DNA from: Verrucomicrobiales bacterium
GTDB lineage: Bacteria > Verrucomicrobiota > Verrucomicrobiia > Limisphaerales > J093
Direction: 5' to 3'
NCBI GenBank assembly: GCA_024233305.1
Contig: JACKPV010000022.1
Coordinates: 558,001-622,000 of the forward strand
DNA length: 64,000 nucleotides
Shown: one piece after another, positions 44,670-53,614 of the stretch
Numbering within the stretch: position 1 is the stretch's first letter
How the letters are laid out: the number at the start of each line of letters is the position of its first letter
Translations under genes and position numbers: made by a program
Notes under the pieces: generated by a model
Seen by the model: only the letters and a program-made list of their open reading frames with translations
The model's database searches: none
What the model was told of the DNA's origin: nothing

Positions 44670-45173
44670 ATGGGCACACGCCGCGATGCACGCGAGCGCG
44701 CCGTGCAGTTTCTTTTCCAGTGCGATCTGAACCCGCCTGAGGATCTGGAGACGGCGTTGCGCGAGTTTTGGGAAACGCAGCCATTCGGATCCAGGGATTC
44801 CGAACCGGCGGCGAAGGATCCCGCTGCCCCCGGTGACTCCCCGGCTCCCACGGTCAAGGAGGCCGCCCTCCGCCTCTTCGCCGAGGAACTCATCCGCGGC
44901 ACGCTGGCCGAACGCGATGCCCTCGACCGCCAGATCGAGCGGCTGGCGCGCAACTGGGCGGTCAACCGGATGGCCGTCATGGACCGCAACATCCTGCGCC
45001 TCTCGATGCACGAAATGCAGCGCCGCCGCGACGTGCCCGCGGTGGTGAGCATCAACGAGGCCGTCGAAATCGCCAAACGCTATTCGACCGATGACAGCGG
45101 CAAGTTCGTGAACGGCATCCTCGACAATTTCCGCAAGTCCCTGGACCGGCCCGCCGCCCCTCCCTCGGCCTGA
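44670..45173 (+). CDS. nusB: Transcription antitermination factor NusB
   Basis: This 167-residue RNA-binding protein acts with NusE (S10) in rRNA antitermination. The family shows in RRDARERAVQFLFQCDL, in the central helices (LAERDALDRQIERLARNWAV), and in the C-terminal RMAVMDRNILRLSMHEM and VVSINEAVEIAKRYSTDDSG, GKFVNGILDNF. ATG 44670 was chosen because the family N-terminus starts directly there. It heads a tight cluster with the PHP, ftsY and ribD genes (29 bp to the next). An acidic insertion around residues 35-60 is longer than in most NusB proteins. Confidence 0.95.
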   Translation: MGTRRDARERAVQFLFQCDLNPPEDLETALREFWETQPFGSRDSEPAAKDPAAPGDSPAPTVKEAALRLFAEELIRGTLAERDALDRQIERLARNWAVNRMAVMDRNILRLSMHEMQRRRDVPAVVSINEAVEIAKRYSTDDSGKFVNGILDNFRKSLDRPAAPPSA

Positions 45174-45202
45174 ACGCCCCCTGCCGACTGGCTCCGCCCC
45201 TG

Positions 45203-46051
45203 ATGTTCGCCGACCTGCATACGCATACCCGCTTTTCGGACGGCACCTACACGCCCGAAGAACTGGCGGCCCAGGCGCGACAGGTGGGCCTGGGGGCCAT
45301 CGCGCTCACCGACCACGACACCGTGGAAGGCTGCCCGCGCATGGCTGAAGCCTGTGCCGGCGAGGGACTCGATTTTGTCGCGGGGACCGAACTCACTGCC
45401 GAGCAGGACGGCTCCGAGGTGCACATCCTTGGTTACTTCCTCGCCATCGACCATCCGCGCCTCCGCGCCGAAATGCGGCGCTTTCAGCAGGTCCGCCAGA
45501 ACCGCATCGGCGCGATGACCGAACGGCTGCAGGCCCTGGGCGTGGCCCTCACCGCGGAACAGGTCTTCGCCGTGGCCCAATGCGATTCGCCCGGCCGGCC
45601 GCACGTGGCCCGCGCGCTCGTCCAGGCCGGGGTCTGCCGCAATCCCGACGAGGCCTTCGATCGTTTCCTGAAACAGGGACGGCCCGCCTGGGTGCCCAAA
45701 TGCCGGGTGTCCGCCGGGGACGCCATCGCCCTGATCCACGAAGCCGGCGGCGTGGCCTCCCTCGCGCACCCCGGCTTGCTGCGGCGTGATGAATTGATCC
45801 CCGCCCTCGCGGATCTTGGCCTCGACGGTCTTGAGTGTCTTCACAGCCGGCACACGCGGTCCCAAACCCGCCGCTACGAGGAGATCGCCAACGAATGCCG
45901 GCTCCTCATCACGGGCGGTTCGGACTGTCACGGCCTGAGCAAGGGCCGTCCGCTCATCGGCACCGTAAAGTTGTCCCACCACCATTTCGAGCGGCTGCGG
46001 GACCACGCCCTGACCACCCGCCGCCGCGCTCCCCACACCGCGTCCCCGTAA
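45203..46051 (+). CDS. PHP-domain phosphoesterase (RNase AM / YciV type)
   Basis: This 282-residue cytoplasmic metal-dependent phosphoesterase has the PHP metal-site motifs in order: DLHTHTRFSDG at residues 4-14, IALTDHDT, GTELTAEQDGSEVHILGY, ASLAHPG and TGGSDCHG. This pattern matches YciV-like proteins, which act on 5'-phosphorylated RNA ends or nucleoside 3',5'-bisphosphates. The linker helices (RFQQVRQNRIGAMTERLQAL) are also typical. It sits 29 bp after nusB and 15 bp before ftsY, so it is surely co-transcribed. A role in RNA turnover would fit the neighbourhood. Confidence 0.9.
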   Translation: MFADLHTHTRFSDGTYTPEELAAQARQVGLGAIALTDHDTVEGCPRMAEACAGEGLDFVAGTELTAEQDGSEVHILGYFLAIDHPRLRAEMRRFQQVRQNRIGAMTERLQALGVALTAEQVFAVAQCDSPGRPHVARALVQAGVCRNPDEAFDRFLKQGRPAWVPKCRVSAGDAIALIHEAGGVASLAHPGLLRRDELIPALADLGLDGLECLHSRHTRSQTRRYEEIANECRLLITGGSDCHGLSKGRPLIGTVKLSHHHFERLRDHALTTRRRAPHTASP

Positions 46052-46066
46052 CCGACCGCCCCACCC

Positions 46067-46978
46067 ATGGGATTGTTCCAACGGATCAAGCAAGGACTGC
46101 AGAAGACGCAGGCGCGTCTGACGCACGAGATCAAGCGCATCATCAGCCGGTCGCCGAGGCTCACCGGCGAATCCCTCGAGGAACTCGAAGCCGCCCTGCT
46201 CGGCGCCGACTTCGGCACCACCCTCACCCTCCGGATCACCGAAGCCGTCCGCCAAGCCTACGAATCCCAGGGCAGCGGCGGCGCGAATGTCTTTGCCGTG
46301 GCCCGGCGCGAGGTCGAGAAGGCGCTCGAGAACAACCGCCCCGAGTTGGTCCGCGCCCCCGACGGCCTGACCGTGGTTTCCGTGGTCGGCGTCAACGGCA
46401 CCGGCAAAACCACCACCACCGCCAAGCTCGCCCACTTTCTCAAGGAACGCGGGAGCCAATCCGTGCTCGCCGCCTGCGACACCTTCCGCGCCGCGGCCAT
46501 CGAGCAACTCAAGCTCTGGGGCCAACGCCTCGACGTGCCGGTCGTCGCCGGCAGCTACAACGCCGATCCCGCCGCCGTCGCCCACGACGGCATCTCGGCC
46601 GCCCTTTCGCGCAAAGCCGATTACCTCTTCGTCGACACGGCCGGACGTCTGCACACGAAGAGCAACCTGATGCAGGAACTCCAGAAGGTGCACCGTGTCA
46701 TGGCCCGCAAACTCCCGGGCGCGCCGCACGAAGTCCTGCTGGTCGTCGACGCCACCACGGGCATGAACGCCCTCACCCAGGCCCGCGAATTCCACAAGGC
46801 CGTGCAGCTCACCGGCCTCGTCATCACCAAACTCGACGGCACCAGCCGCGGCGGCATGGCGGTCGCCATCCAGCGCGAACTCGGGCTCCCCATCAAGTTC
46901 ATCGGGGTCGGCGAGCAACCCGACGACCTCCAGCCCTTCGATGCCGGCGAATACGCGCAGGCCCTCTTCGGCGACTGA
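46067..46978 (+). CDS. ftsY: Signal recognition particle receptor FtsY
   Basis: This 303-residue SRP GTPase brings ribosome-SRP complexes to the inner membrane. The acidic A domain is missing, as in many short FtsY proteins; a basic N-terminal helix (RIKQGLQKTQARLTHEIKR) likely contacts lipid. The N domain leads to the GTPase motifs: G1 GVNGTGKTT (108-116), ACDTFRAAAIEQLKLW, DTAGRLHTKSNLMQEL, ITKLDGTSRGG and FIGVGEQPDDLQPFD. It follows the PHP gene by 15 bp and runs into the ribD gene by overlap. Confidence 0.97.
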   Translation: MGLFQRIKQGLQKTQARLTHEIKRIISRSPRLTGESLEELEAALLGADFGTTLTLRITEAVRQAYESQGSGGANVFAVARREVEKALENNRPELVRAPDGLTVVSVVGVNGTGKTTTTAKLAHFLKERGSQSVLAACDTFRAAAIEQLKLWGQRLDVPVVAGSYNADPAAVAHDGISAALSRKADYLFVDTAGRLHTKSNLMQELQKVHRVMARKLPGAPHEVLLVVDATTGMNALTQAREFHKAVQLTGLVITKLDGTSRGGMAVAIQRELGLPIKFIGVGEQPDDLQPFDAGEYAQALFGD

Positions 46979-48101
46979 TCGCGCGGACGCCGCCGACGCC
47001 GGATTCATGCGGCTCGCCCTGCGGCTGGCGCGCCGCGGTTACGGGCTCACTTCGCCGAACCCCATGGTCGGCGCCGTGCTCGTGCGGCGCGGGGATATCA
47101 TCGGCCAGGGCTGGCATCGCCGGACCGGACTGCCGCACGCCGAGATCGAAGCCCTGCAGGACGCCGCGAAGAACGGGCAGCATCCGCGGGACGCGACCCT
47201 TTACGTCACGCTCGAACCCTGCTCGACCCACGGCCGCACGCCACCTTGCACCGAGGCTGTTTTGCGCGCCGAAATCCGTCGCGTCGTCGTCGCCGCCACC
47301 GATCCCAATCCCGCCCATGCCGGCCGCGGACTGGACCTGCTGCGAAGACAGGGTGTGCAAGTGACCGCCGGCTTGCTGGGCGAAGAAGCGGCCCGGCTCA
47401 ACGAAGCCTTCAACCATTGGATCGTGCAGCGGACGCCGTTCGTGACGTTGAAAGTCGCCATGACCCTGGACGGCAAGATCGCCACGCGCACGGGGGAATC
47501 AAGATGGATCACCGGCCCGGCTGCCCGCCGCCTCGTGCATCGCTGGCGACAGGGCGCGGATGCCATCCTCGTCGGCATCAAGACCGTGCTCGCCGATGAC
47601 CCCGCCCTGACCGTGCGCCGCGGCGAACGGACTCTTCCCGCTACCCGCCAACCGCGCCGCATCGTCCTCGACACCTCGGCCCGCACCCCGTTGACCAGCC
47701 GCCTGCTCGACGATGCCTTCGTCGACCGCACGCTCGTCGTTGTCGGCGAGCGCGCGCCAGCCCGGCGGGTGAAGGCGCTTTCAGACCGGGCGAACGTCTG
47801 GATGGCGCCTGCCGAGGATGGCCTGGACCTGCGCTGGCTTTTGAAACGATTGGGCGGGGAAGACGTGACCCACCTGTTTGTTGAAGGCGGCGGCGAGGTC
47901 CACGCGGCCTTCCTGCGCCGTGGCCTGGCGCAACGCTTTCTTGGCTTCTACGCGCCGCTCGTCATCGGGGGAAAGACCGCCCCCCGCGCCATCGCCGGCC
48001 CCGGCGCCACCGACTGGCCCGAGATCCAACGCCTCCACCATCTCGAAGTCCTCCCCTGCCCCCCCGACCTCGGCATCACCGGCCTGATCGAGCCGGCGTA
48101 G
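46941..48101 (+). CDS. ribD: Riboflavin biosynthesis protein RibD (deaminase-reductase)
   Basis: This 386-residue bifunctional enzyme carries out the deamination and reduction steps after GTP cyclohydrolase II in riboflavin synthesis. The deaminase half has the zinc site H66-A67-E68 and C94...C103 in LEPCSTHGRTPPC. The reductase half has LKVAMTLDGKIATRTGES, ADAILVGIKTVLADDP and HLFVEGGGEVHAAF. The family normally begins a few residues before FMRLALRLARRG, so ATG 46941 is preferred. It overlaps the ftsY end by 38 bp; ATG 47007 would cut the expected first helix. It is the last gene of the nusB cluster. Confidence 0.95.
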   Translation: MPANTRRPSSATDRADAADAGFMRLALRLARRGYGLTSPNPMVGAVLVRRGDIIGQGWHRRTGLPHAEIEALQDAAKNGQHPRDATLYVTLEPCSTHGRTPPCTEAVLRAEIRRVVVAATDPNPAHAGRGLDLLRRQGVQVTAGLLGEEAARLNEAFNHWIVQRTPFVTLKVAMTLDGKIATRTGESRWITGPAARRLVHRWRQGADAILVGIKTVLADDPALTVRRGERTLPATRQPRRIVLDTSARTPLTSRLLDDAFVDRTLVVVGERAPARRVKALSDRANVWMAPAEDGLDLRWLLKRLGGEDVTHLFVEGGGEVHAAFLRRGLAQRFLGFYAPLVIGGKTAPRAIAGPGATDWPEIQRLHHLEVLPCPPDLGITGLIEPA

Positions 48102-48217
48102 TCAGTCGTAGCCGTGGACGTCAGTCCGCGCTGAAATGGGGAGCCGTCAGAACAGCCCGCCGCGCCTGACCGATCACCCTCGCCGGGAGGGCGCCGGGCG
48201 ATCGGAACCCGAACGGT

Positions 48218-48517
48218 TTACGCCCGCAACCGGACGATCTTCTCGAGGCAGGCGTCGCCGTCGATGGGAATGGCGGACCGGGCGCCCTTGCCCTCGTCGA
48301 CGCCGAAGCTGCGGTACTTGATCTTGATCCCCTTGGCGACCACGTCCTGATCCAGGCCGAGCAGGAAAATGCAACCCTTCACGTCGAGGAAGAGCTTGAT
48401 GGCCTCGAGGACCGCGATGGCCTTCCCCGGCAGGCAACGGTCGAGATCGTCCACGAAAACGACCAGGCGGCGGTGTGGGAGGACGTGGATGGGATTGTCC
48501 CCGAACGCCCCCGCCTG
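48218..48517 (-). pseudogene. Remnant of a KAP-family P-loop NTPase
   Basis: About 99 codons are open on the minus strand between stop codons. They read LVVFVDDLDRCLPGKAIAVL, then EAIKLFLDVKGCIFLLGLDQ and DVVAKGI, which is the Walker B and following helix-strand of KAP NTPases. The Walker A half, the membrane segments and the usual continuation after EKIV are absent: a TGA lies in frame upstream and the protein ends at KIVRLRA. KAP NTPases are membrane-linked ATPases, some in phage-defence systems (as in PifA). This copy looks truncated at both ends. Its neighbours give no hint of the original system. Confidence 0.7.
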
Positions 48518-48591
48518 TCAAGGCGACCGCCCGCCCCGGCAACCTCGCGTCCCTTCGGTCCCTTCAGTCCCTTGCCGACGCCCTCCCCCAA

Positions 48592-49638
48592 CTACGCCCC
48601 CGGTCGGAAGTGGGTCGCCAGCACCCGCGGCAACTCGCCAGGAAAAGCGCCCTCAAGCTGCTCGACGCTCCGCAAACCGAAGATCCAGGCAATCGCCAGA
48701 GGATCCGCCCGATAGTCCGTATGCCCTTCGTAGAACCCGTAGCGCATGACATAGTAGGGCACCATCTCACCCGTCCGGACATGGGAAAGCCGGCGAAGAA
48801 ACGCCTCCCATGCCCTCCCTTCAAGCGCCGGATAACACCTCCGCAGGAAGGCCGTCTCCTCCGCGCGCAGCTCCCGCCAGACCTCGATGTCAAACGAGCA
48901 CTCGAGGCCGTCGTTGAAAATCGACTCCTGATAACCGCGCGTCGGGTGAGCCCGGACGTGAACCGTTTGTCCGTGATAGCGGAAGGAGGTGATGTCGTCC
49001 TGGAACCGGCCAGGCTGCTTCACGGCATATTGCTCGAGCACCAGGTTCCACAGATGAAACAGCGGGCGCGCCAGCTCCGGGTGCTTGAAACCGAGCGCGC
49101 GGGCCAACTGATCGTCACCGCGCAGGACGGAAACAATGTCCTCATCAGCGGCGAGGAAGCCCGCGGACGACGCCCGCCCGGGACGGCCTTCGGCGGTGAT
49201 TGCGTCCACGGGTTTGCGGGTGATGGTGCGGAGTTCGAGGAGCGCGGGCGCATCGTGCCAGCCGGTGGCCGCGAGCGTCGGGAAATCCGCGGCATCGATT
49301 TCCAGTTGGGTGCCTTTTCGAACGGAGGGCCGGATGTAGGGAATGGTGCGGGCCACGTTCTCGATGGTCACATCCACCAGGGCCCGCCCGACGCTGGCAG
49401 AATCGACAAGGATCATCTCGCGACCGTCCGCGGTGCAGGCCGGTGACTGGAACCTCGCGTCATCCGGCAGGCCGGCGGGATAGAGCGCCAGGTCGCCTCC
49501 GGCAAGCTGCCTGGTGGCCGGTTCGGTTGGGAACGCCCCGGAGGTGACAACCGACACGCTCAGCCCACAAACCAGCGAGGCCGTCCAAGCAGCCTTCAGC
49601 GGTCGCCCAAGGCAAAGGTCGATCCGGTGTTGCATCAT
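48592..49638 (-). CDS. Secreted protein of unknown function (348 aa)
   Basis: The N-terminus is a plausible signal peptide (PLKAAWTASLVCGLSVSVVTSG). The rest is a mixed alpha/beta protein without motifs I recognise. Notable stretches are TADGREMILVDSASVGRALV, RYHGQTVHVRAHPTRGYQES, IFNDGLECSFDIEVWRELRA and VPYYVMRYGFYEGHTDYRAD. There are few cysteines and no repeats. ATG 49638 (or the next codon) is chosen; a TTG three codons earlier than the first residues is less likely. It sits 74 bp from the KAP remnant downstream and starts 33 bp from an A-type element. It could be a periplasmic enzyme, but the evidence stops there. Confidence 0.6.
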   Translation of the reverse strand: MMQHRIDLCLGRPLKAAWTASLVCGLSVSVVTSGAFPTEPATRQLAGGDLALYPAGLPDDARFQSPACTADGREMILVDSASVGRALVDVTIENVARTIPYIRPSVRKGTQLEIDAADFPTLAATGWHDAPALLELRTITRKPVDAITAEGRPGRASSAGFLAADEDIVSVLRGDDQLARALGFKHPELARPLFHLWNLVLEQYAVKQPGRFQDDITSFRYHGQTVHVRAHPTRGYQESIFNDGLECSFDIEVWRELRAEETAFLRRCYPALEGRAWEAFLRRLSHVRTGEMVPYYVMRYGFYEGHTDYRADPLAIAWIFGLRSVEQLEGAFPGELPRVLATHFRPGA

Positions 49639-49671
49639 GAAGAAACGACACCGCAACCGGGGCGCTTCTTA

Positions 49672-49740
49672 GCCGTATCGATTCAGTCGGGTTCACCACC
49701 GAGGGCCGGTGATGGTTACGGATATTGCGGATGGGAGACC
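49672..49740. repeat. Truncated A-family element (A3)
   Basis: TTA at 49669-49671 is followed by GCCGTATCGATTCAGTC, the exact A-type left end, and then by diverged A-like sequence (GGTTACGGATATTGCGGATGGG compared with the GGGCACGGATGCCACGGATGGG core). No right end is present. It lies between two minus-strand genes, just upstream of the unknown secreted protein. Confidence 0.5.
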
Positions 49741-49840
49741 GGACTCCCCGACCGGGATCGGAACGTGGCTTTCAACGATACTGCCCGCCCGCCGAACCGG
49801 CCTCGCCAGCCAGCCGTTGAGGCTTGAAGCGTTGGATGCA

Positions 49841-51373
49841 TCAGCGACCGGCCTCGGGCGCCTGGTCCAGGGCGGGGAACGGGAACTCCGGCGCAGGCAC
49901 GTGCTGCTCGCGCATCAACGCGGCGAGCCGGGCGACGAGCTCTGGGTGTGCGTCCCCCACATCCCGCGATTCCGCCAGGTCGTCCATGACGTTGTAGAGT
50001 TCGATATGGTGATTGGGCCTGGCGTCGCCGCGCGGACGCAGGTTCTGGCGGATCCCCTTCCACGGCCCCATCCAGACGGCCTGCTGTCCGCCGTAGGAAG
50101 GAAACTCGCGATACAGGAAGGGACGCGGCGGCTGCCAGCGACCGAGCAGCGTCGGGGCGAGGCTGATGCCGTCGGTGTTGGCAGGAATGCTCTCCCGGAG
50201 CCCGGCCAGGTCGAGCAGGGTGGGCAGCCAGTCCTCGAAACCGGTCAGCCGGTCGCTTTCCACCCCCGCGGGCACCCGACCTTTCCAACGCACGACCAGC
50301 GGCACCCGAATACCGCCTTCGTAAAGAGAGCCCTTCAAGCCGCGCATGCCCGGGGCGGAGTTGAAGAACCCGGAATCCGAACCGCCGAGCCGGTCGTAGG
50401 TCGGACCGTTGTCCGAGGTGAAAACGAAAATGGTCCGTTCGGTCAGGCCCAACTCGTCCACCAGGTTGATCAACGTGCCGATCTCGCGGTCAAGCCGGGT
50501 CACCATCGCCGCATAGGCGGCGCGGGGAGCGAACTGCGGCAGGTAACCGTGCCCCCCCGGATACGGCGGATCGGGCCAGTGTCCCTGATACTCACGCAAC
50601 GAATCCTCCGGTACTTGCAGCGCCAGATGCGGCACGGTGGTCGGGAAATAGAGAAAGAAGGGACGGTCGCGGTGGTCGCGAATGAACCGGCGCGCCGCGT
50701 CGGCGATGCGGTCCGGCGCATAGTCCCGACCGCGATAGGTCGCGTAGCTTTCAGGGTCCGCGGGATCGGCGCCCTCGGGCAGCTTCTGGTGCGCCGGGAA
50801 CTCGTGGTTGTCCAGAGCTACGCGCCGGTCATCGTCCCAAAGGTAGGTGGGATAGAAATTATGGGCGTGCCGCTGGCAGTTGTAGCCGTAGAAATGATTG
50901 AAGCCCTGGCGCAACGGGTCTCCGGAAGACCCCGGTGGCCCCAGTCCCCACTTGCCCATCGCGGCGGTAGTGTAGCCGTGAGCCTGGAGCAACTCGGCCA
51001 GGGTAACCGCGCCGTCGGGAATCGGTTTCTGCCCTTCCGGCTGCACTTCGGAGTTGTCCCGGACCCAGGCATGCCCGGGGTGCATGCCGGTCATCAGCAC
51101 GCAGCGCGAGGGCGCGCAGACGGCGTTGCCGGCGTAATGCCGCGTGAACCGCATGCCTTCCCGCGCCAACCGGTCCACGTTCGGGGTACGGATCTTCTCC
51201 TGCCCGAAGCAGCCCAACTCGCCGTAGCCCAGGTCGTCCGCGAGCAGGAAAATGATGTTCGGCCGCGACGCCGGTTCGGCCGCCATCCCGGAGGTCAAAC
51301 CCGCGACGAGCAACCCACCGAGCCAGCCGATCAGACGGGCAGCGGCATATCGGGTTCGCGGAAGCGCGCGCAT
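49841..51373 (-). CDS. Secreted sulfatase (arylsulfatase A family)
   Basis: This 510-residue exported enzyme has a signal segment (ARLIGWLGGLLVAGLTSGMA). Sulfatase hallmarks are NIIFLLADDLGYGELGCFG (calcium ligands), the formylglycine motif C86-A-P-S-R in GNAVCAPSRCVLMTG, MGKWGLGPPG, and FVFTSDNGPTYDR. It needs a maturation enzyme to turn C86 into formylglycine, and none is in this window. It likely desulfates a marine or soil glycan; the substrate class cannot be read. ATG 51373 is chosen just before the signal; a frame open to 51442 is possible. It is on the same strand as the kinase-like gene, 178 bp downstream of it. Confidence 0.92.
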   Translation of the reverse strand: MRALPRTRYAAARLIGWLGGLLVAGLTSGMAAEPASRPNIIFLLADDLGYGELGCFGQEKIRTPNVDRLAREGMRFTRHYAGNAVCAPSRCVLMTGMHPGHAWVRDNSEVQPEGQKPIPDGAVTLAELLQAHGYTTAAMGKWGLGPPGSSGDPLRQGFNHFYGYNCQRHAHNFYPTYLWDDDRRVALDNHEFPAHQKLPEGADPADPESYATYRGRDYAPDRIADAARRFIRDHRDRPFFLYFPTTVPHLALQVPEDSLREYQGHWPDPPYPGGHGYLPQFAPRAAYAAMVTRLDREIGTLINLVDELGLTERTIFVFTSDNGPTYDRLGGSDSGFFNSAPGMRGLKGSLYEGGIRVPLVVRWKGRVPAGVESDRLTGFEDWLPTLLDLAGLRESIPANTDGISLAPTLLGRWQPPRPFLYREFPSYGGQQAVWMGPWKGIRQNLRPRGDARPNHHIELYNVMDDLAESRDVGDAHPELVARLAALMREQHVPAPEFPFPALDQAPEAGR

Positions 51374-51551
51374 TCGCGAGGCACGACGGGGCGCCCGGCC
51401 TTCGGATGACGCCGGCCAGCGGGAAACGGAGGCGTGGTGCATGGGCGATTCGTAACATCGCGGCGCCGGGATGGGAACTCTTTATCAGGGAACCGGCGGG
51501 CGACAGCGCCTTCGATCCGCGCTCCGCGGACGGTGGCTTGGCGCGTGGCCG

Positions 51552-53324
51552 TCAACCACGCGGCGGCGCCGTGACCTCCGACGGGGGCGGCAGACGACGC
51601 AGCAACTCGAAGTTGCACAGGCGCAGTTCCGGGCGCCCGCTCGAATCCGGCACCAGGTCGTCGGCGGCGTCGCAGGAGAGCAGCAGGTGGTTCGGACGCA
51701 GGCGGAGATGCTCGAAACCGGCGCGGCGCAGACGCTCATGGGCACGGCCCATGATCTGGGCCACGGTCTCGCCCGGAATGATACCCTCACCGGCGGCGTG
51801 CTCGACGTCCACCCCGCGGAAAGCGGGTCCCGTGTGACTCGCGATGAGTTTGTCCGGCCCGTTCCAGAAGCCCCAGAGCGTGATGTATTCGTGGTCGGGA
51901 AGCAGGATCGGGCTGCCGTCCGGGGTCTGGATGCCGGCGAGTTGTTCGTAGCGGCTGCGGTCGGCGATGTTCGGTCGTTCAACACGCCGGCCGGTCATGT
52001 AGATGGCCCGGAGGTAAACCGTGCTCACCCCGGCGCGGTTCAGTTCCATGGCGTGGGCGAATTCCTCGAACGGGCTGTTGTAGCCGTGGCGAAGAATGTC
52101 GTGCGCCCGGCCGGGCAGATCGCTGAACGAGGGCGTCTCCCCGACGCGGGAGACCCGCCAGACGAGGTTGATGTTGTCCTTCGTCGTGGTGCGATAAACC
52201 TGGTTCACGACGGAGAGCAGGCGCTTCGGCGTGCGGCGCCAGCGTTCGGGCAGGAAGTAATTGAACAGGTCGGGATCGCGGCCCGCCACCCACAACCGCC
52301 CGCCGGTGCTTTCGGCCTGGCCGTAGATGTAGTCGACGCCGAGAATGTTCACGGCGTTGAGGTGGGGCGGCATCGGCTTGACCTCGGCGGACTCGAAGCG
52401 GCGGGCCATGTGTTCGAGGTAATAACGCCGGTGATCCCGGCGCACCGCTTCCTCGTGCTGGGGCGTGCGCACGAGCAACTCGTAGTCGATCAGGGCGTAG
52501 ATGAGCTGACCGCTCCGGTCGCGGGGCAACGAACCATCCGGACGGGGCCGCACGATGATGTGCGCCGGTTTCATGTCCACGACCTGGTAGCCCTTTTGCT
52601 CGAGTTCGTGGATGACCAGGCTCGTGATCCCCCCCATGCGACGGCTGCGATCCTCGGGGCTGCCGTCCCAGCCGGTGGAAGCCTCGACGAGATCGACGCC
52701 CTTGATCCACTCGTAGATGAGGACGTATTGGCGGAGGATGTCGAGTTCCACGCCGGGATGGCGGGCGATCTTGGCGGCGATTTTGCTTTCCGAGCGCCCG
52801 GTCTGCCAGAGTTGCAGGCGCTCCGGCGGCACATAAATGGCAAGTGGCCGCTGGGTGCGGATGCGAATGCCCTCGGGACCGGTCAGACCGCGGCGGAGTT
52901 CATGCAGCAGCGAGAATTCCTCGAAGGGACTGTTGAAGTCGGCATTGATGAAGCGGTTCACACTGAGGGTGTCCCCGGGCACATCCTCCCCCACCCGCGA
53001 CCATTTCACCACCAACTGCACGACCCGGTCGTTGACCGGGCGGGTGGGCAGGCGGTAAACGACACTGGTGCCGACGAGCCGCTCGCGGTTGGCCTCGAAC
53101 CAGTCGCGCTCGAACCAGTTCTCGGGCTGCAAGTGGAGAAAGAACGGCAACCCGAAACGCGTGAGGTAGAGTTCGCCGCCATCCGCGGTGCGGCAGCGCA
53201 CATAACGAATGCCCAACAGGTCAATGGGCCGGGCATCCGGGGGCAATCCGTCCGGGGGGGGCGACCACGCTCGTTCGGCGTCGAGGTTTGCCCCGGTCGG
53301 TTTCAACCCGGTATCGAATCCCAT
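51552..53324 (-). CDS. Tandem kinase-like / pseudokinase-like protein, 590 aa
   Basis: This cytoplasmic protein has no signal and no membrane segments. The two halves resemble each other. The first has kinase-like landmarks: LVVKWSRVGE (K107 as the beta-3 Lys), NSPFEEF at 131-137 (alpha-C Glu), a hinge-like LIYEWIKG (202-209), a catalytic-loop-like VVDMKPAHIIV (D250, K252, His255 in place of Asn) and ALIDYELLVR (277-286, D280 in place of the DFG Asp). The second half repeats NSPFEEF exactly (416-422) and has LVWRVSRVGE (R390 for Lys), RLRPNHLLL (R541 for Asp) and LRLCNFELLRR (N571 for Asp), so its catalytic residues are gone. I infer an active-like kinase and a pseudokinase. The substrate is unknown. 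ATG 53324 was chosen because upstream codons lack any such fold. Confidence 0.65.
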   Translation of the reverse strand: MGFDTGLKPTGANLDAERAWSPPPDGLPPDARPIDLLGIRYVRCRTADGGELYLTRFGLPFFLHLQPENWFERDWFEANRERLVGTSVVYRLPTRPVNDRVVQLVVKWSRVGEDVPGDTLSVNRFINADFNSPFEEFSLLHELRRGLTGPEGIRIRTQRPLAIYVPPERLQLWQTGRSESKIAAKIARHPGVELDILRQYVLIYEWIKGVDLVEASTGWDGSPEDRSRRMGGITSLVIHELEQKGYQVVDMKPAHIIVRPRPDGSLPRDRSGQLIYALIDYELLVRTPQHEEAVRRDHRRYYLEHMARRFESAEVKPMPPHLNAVNILGVDYIYGQAESTGGRLWVAGRDPDLFNYFLPERWRRTPKRLLSVVNQVYRTTTKDNINLVWRVSRVGETPSFSDLPGRAHDILRHGYNSPFEEFAHAMELNRAGVSTVYLRAIYMTGRRVERPNIADRSRYEQLAGIQTPDGSPILLPDHEYITLWGFWNGPDKLIASHTGPAFRGVDVEHAAGEGIIPGETVAQIMGRAHERLRRAGFEHLRLRPNHLLLSCDAADDLVPDSSGRPELRLCNFELLRRLPPPSEVTAPPRG

Positions 53325-53424
53325 GCCGCCGAGTCTAGTGCGCCCGCAAAACAGGGCAAGACGCGAAAGGCCCCGGGGGCGCATCCCAGCTGTTCCCAAG
53401 CTGGAGGCCCCGGGAAGCATGGGG

Positions 53425-53510
53425 CCCGGAGTTCACTTCGCTGGCTCCGCCGCAAGTCAATCTCGCTGCGGAGTGAATTCCGCGCTCCGAAGCAGCCGAG
53501 CGGCGCGTGC
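53425..53510. repeat. About 80-bp palindromic repeat, copy 2
   Basis: This has the same design as the repeat at 12364-12445: arms TTCACTTCGC and GCGGAGTGAA, an overlapping GCGGAGTGAATTCCGC hairpin, and the tail GCGCTCCGAAGCAGCCGAG. The GCGCTCCGA block is identical in the two copies. It lies between the divergent kinase-like gene and the tRNA gene. Confidence 0.5.
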
Positions 53511-53614
53511 CTCACTGAGCGGGACCGATGACGCCTGCAGCCGCGTCCCCTTGACGGCGCAGGATTTCGACTTGCGCCCGCCCGCCGCCGGAGCTTATTA
53601 AGGGGCTCGCGCTT

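Noticed and set aside
48174..48591. KAP fragment as a functional short gene
   Set aside because: Walker A, membrane segments and the C-terminal part are missing, and an in-frame stop closes the 5' side.
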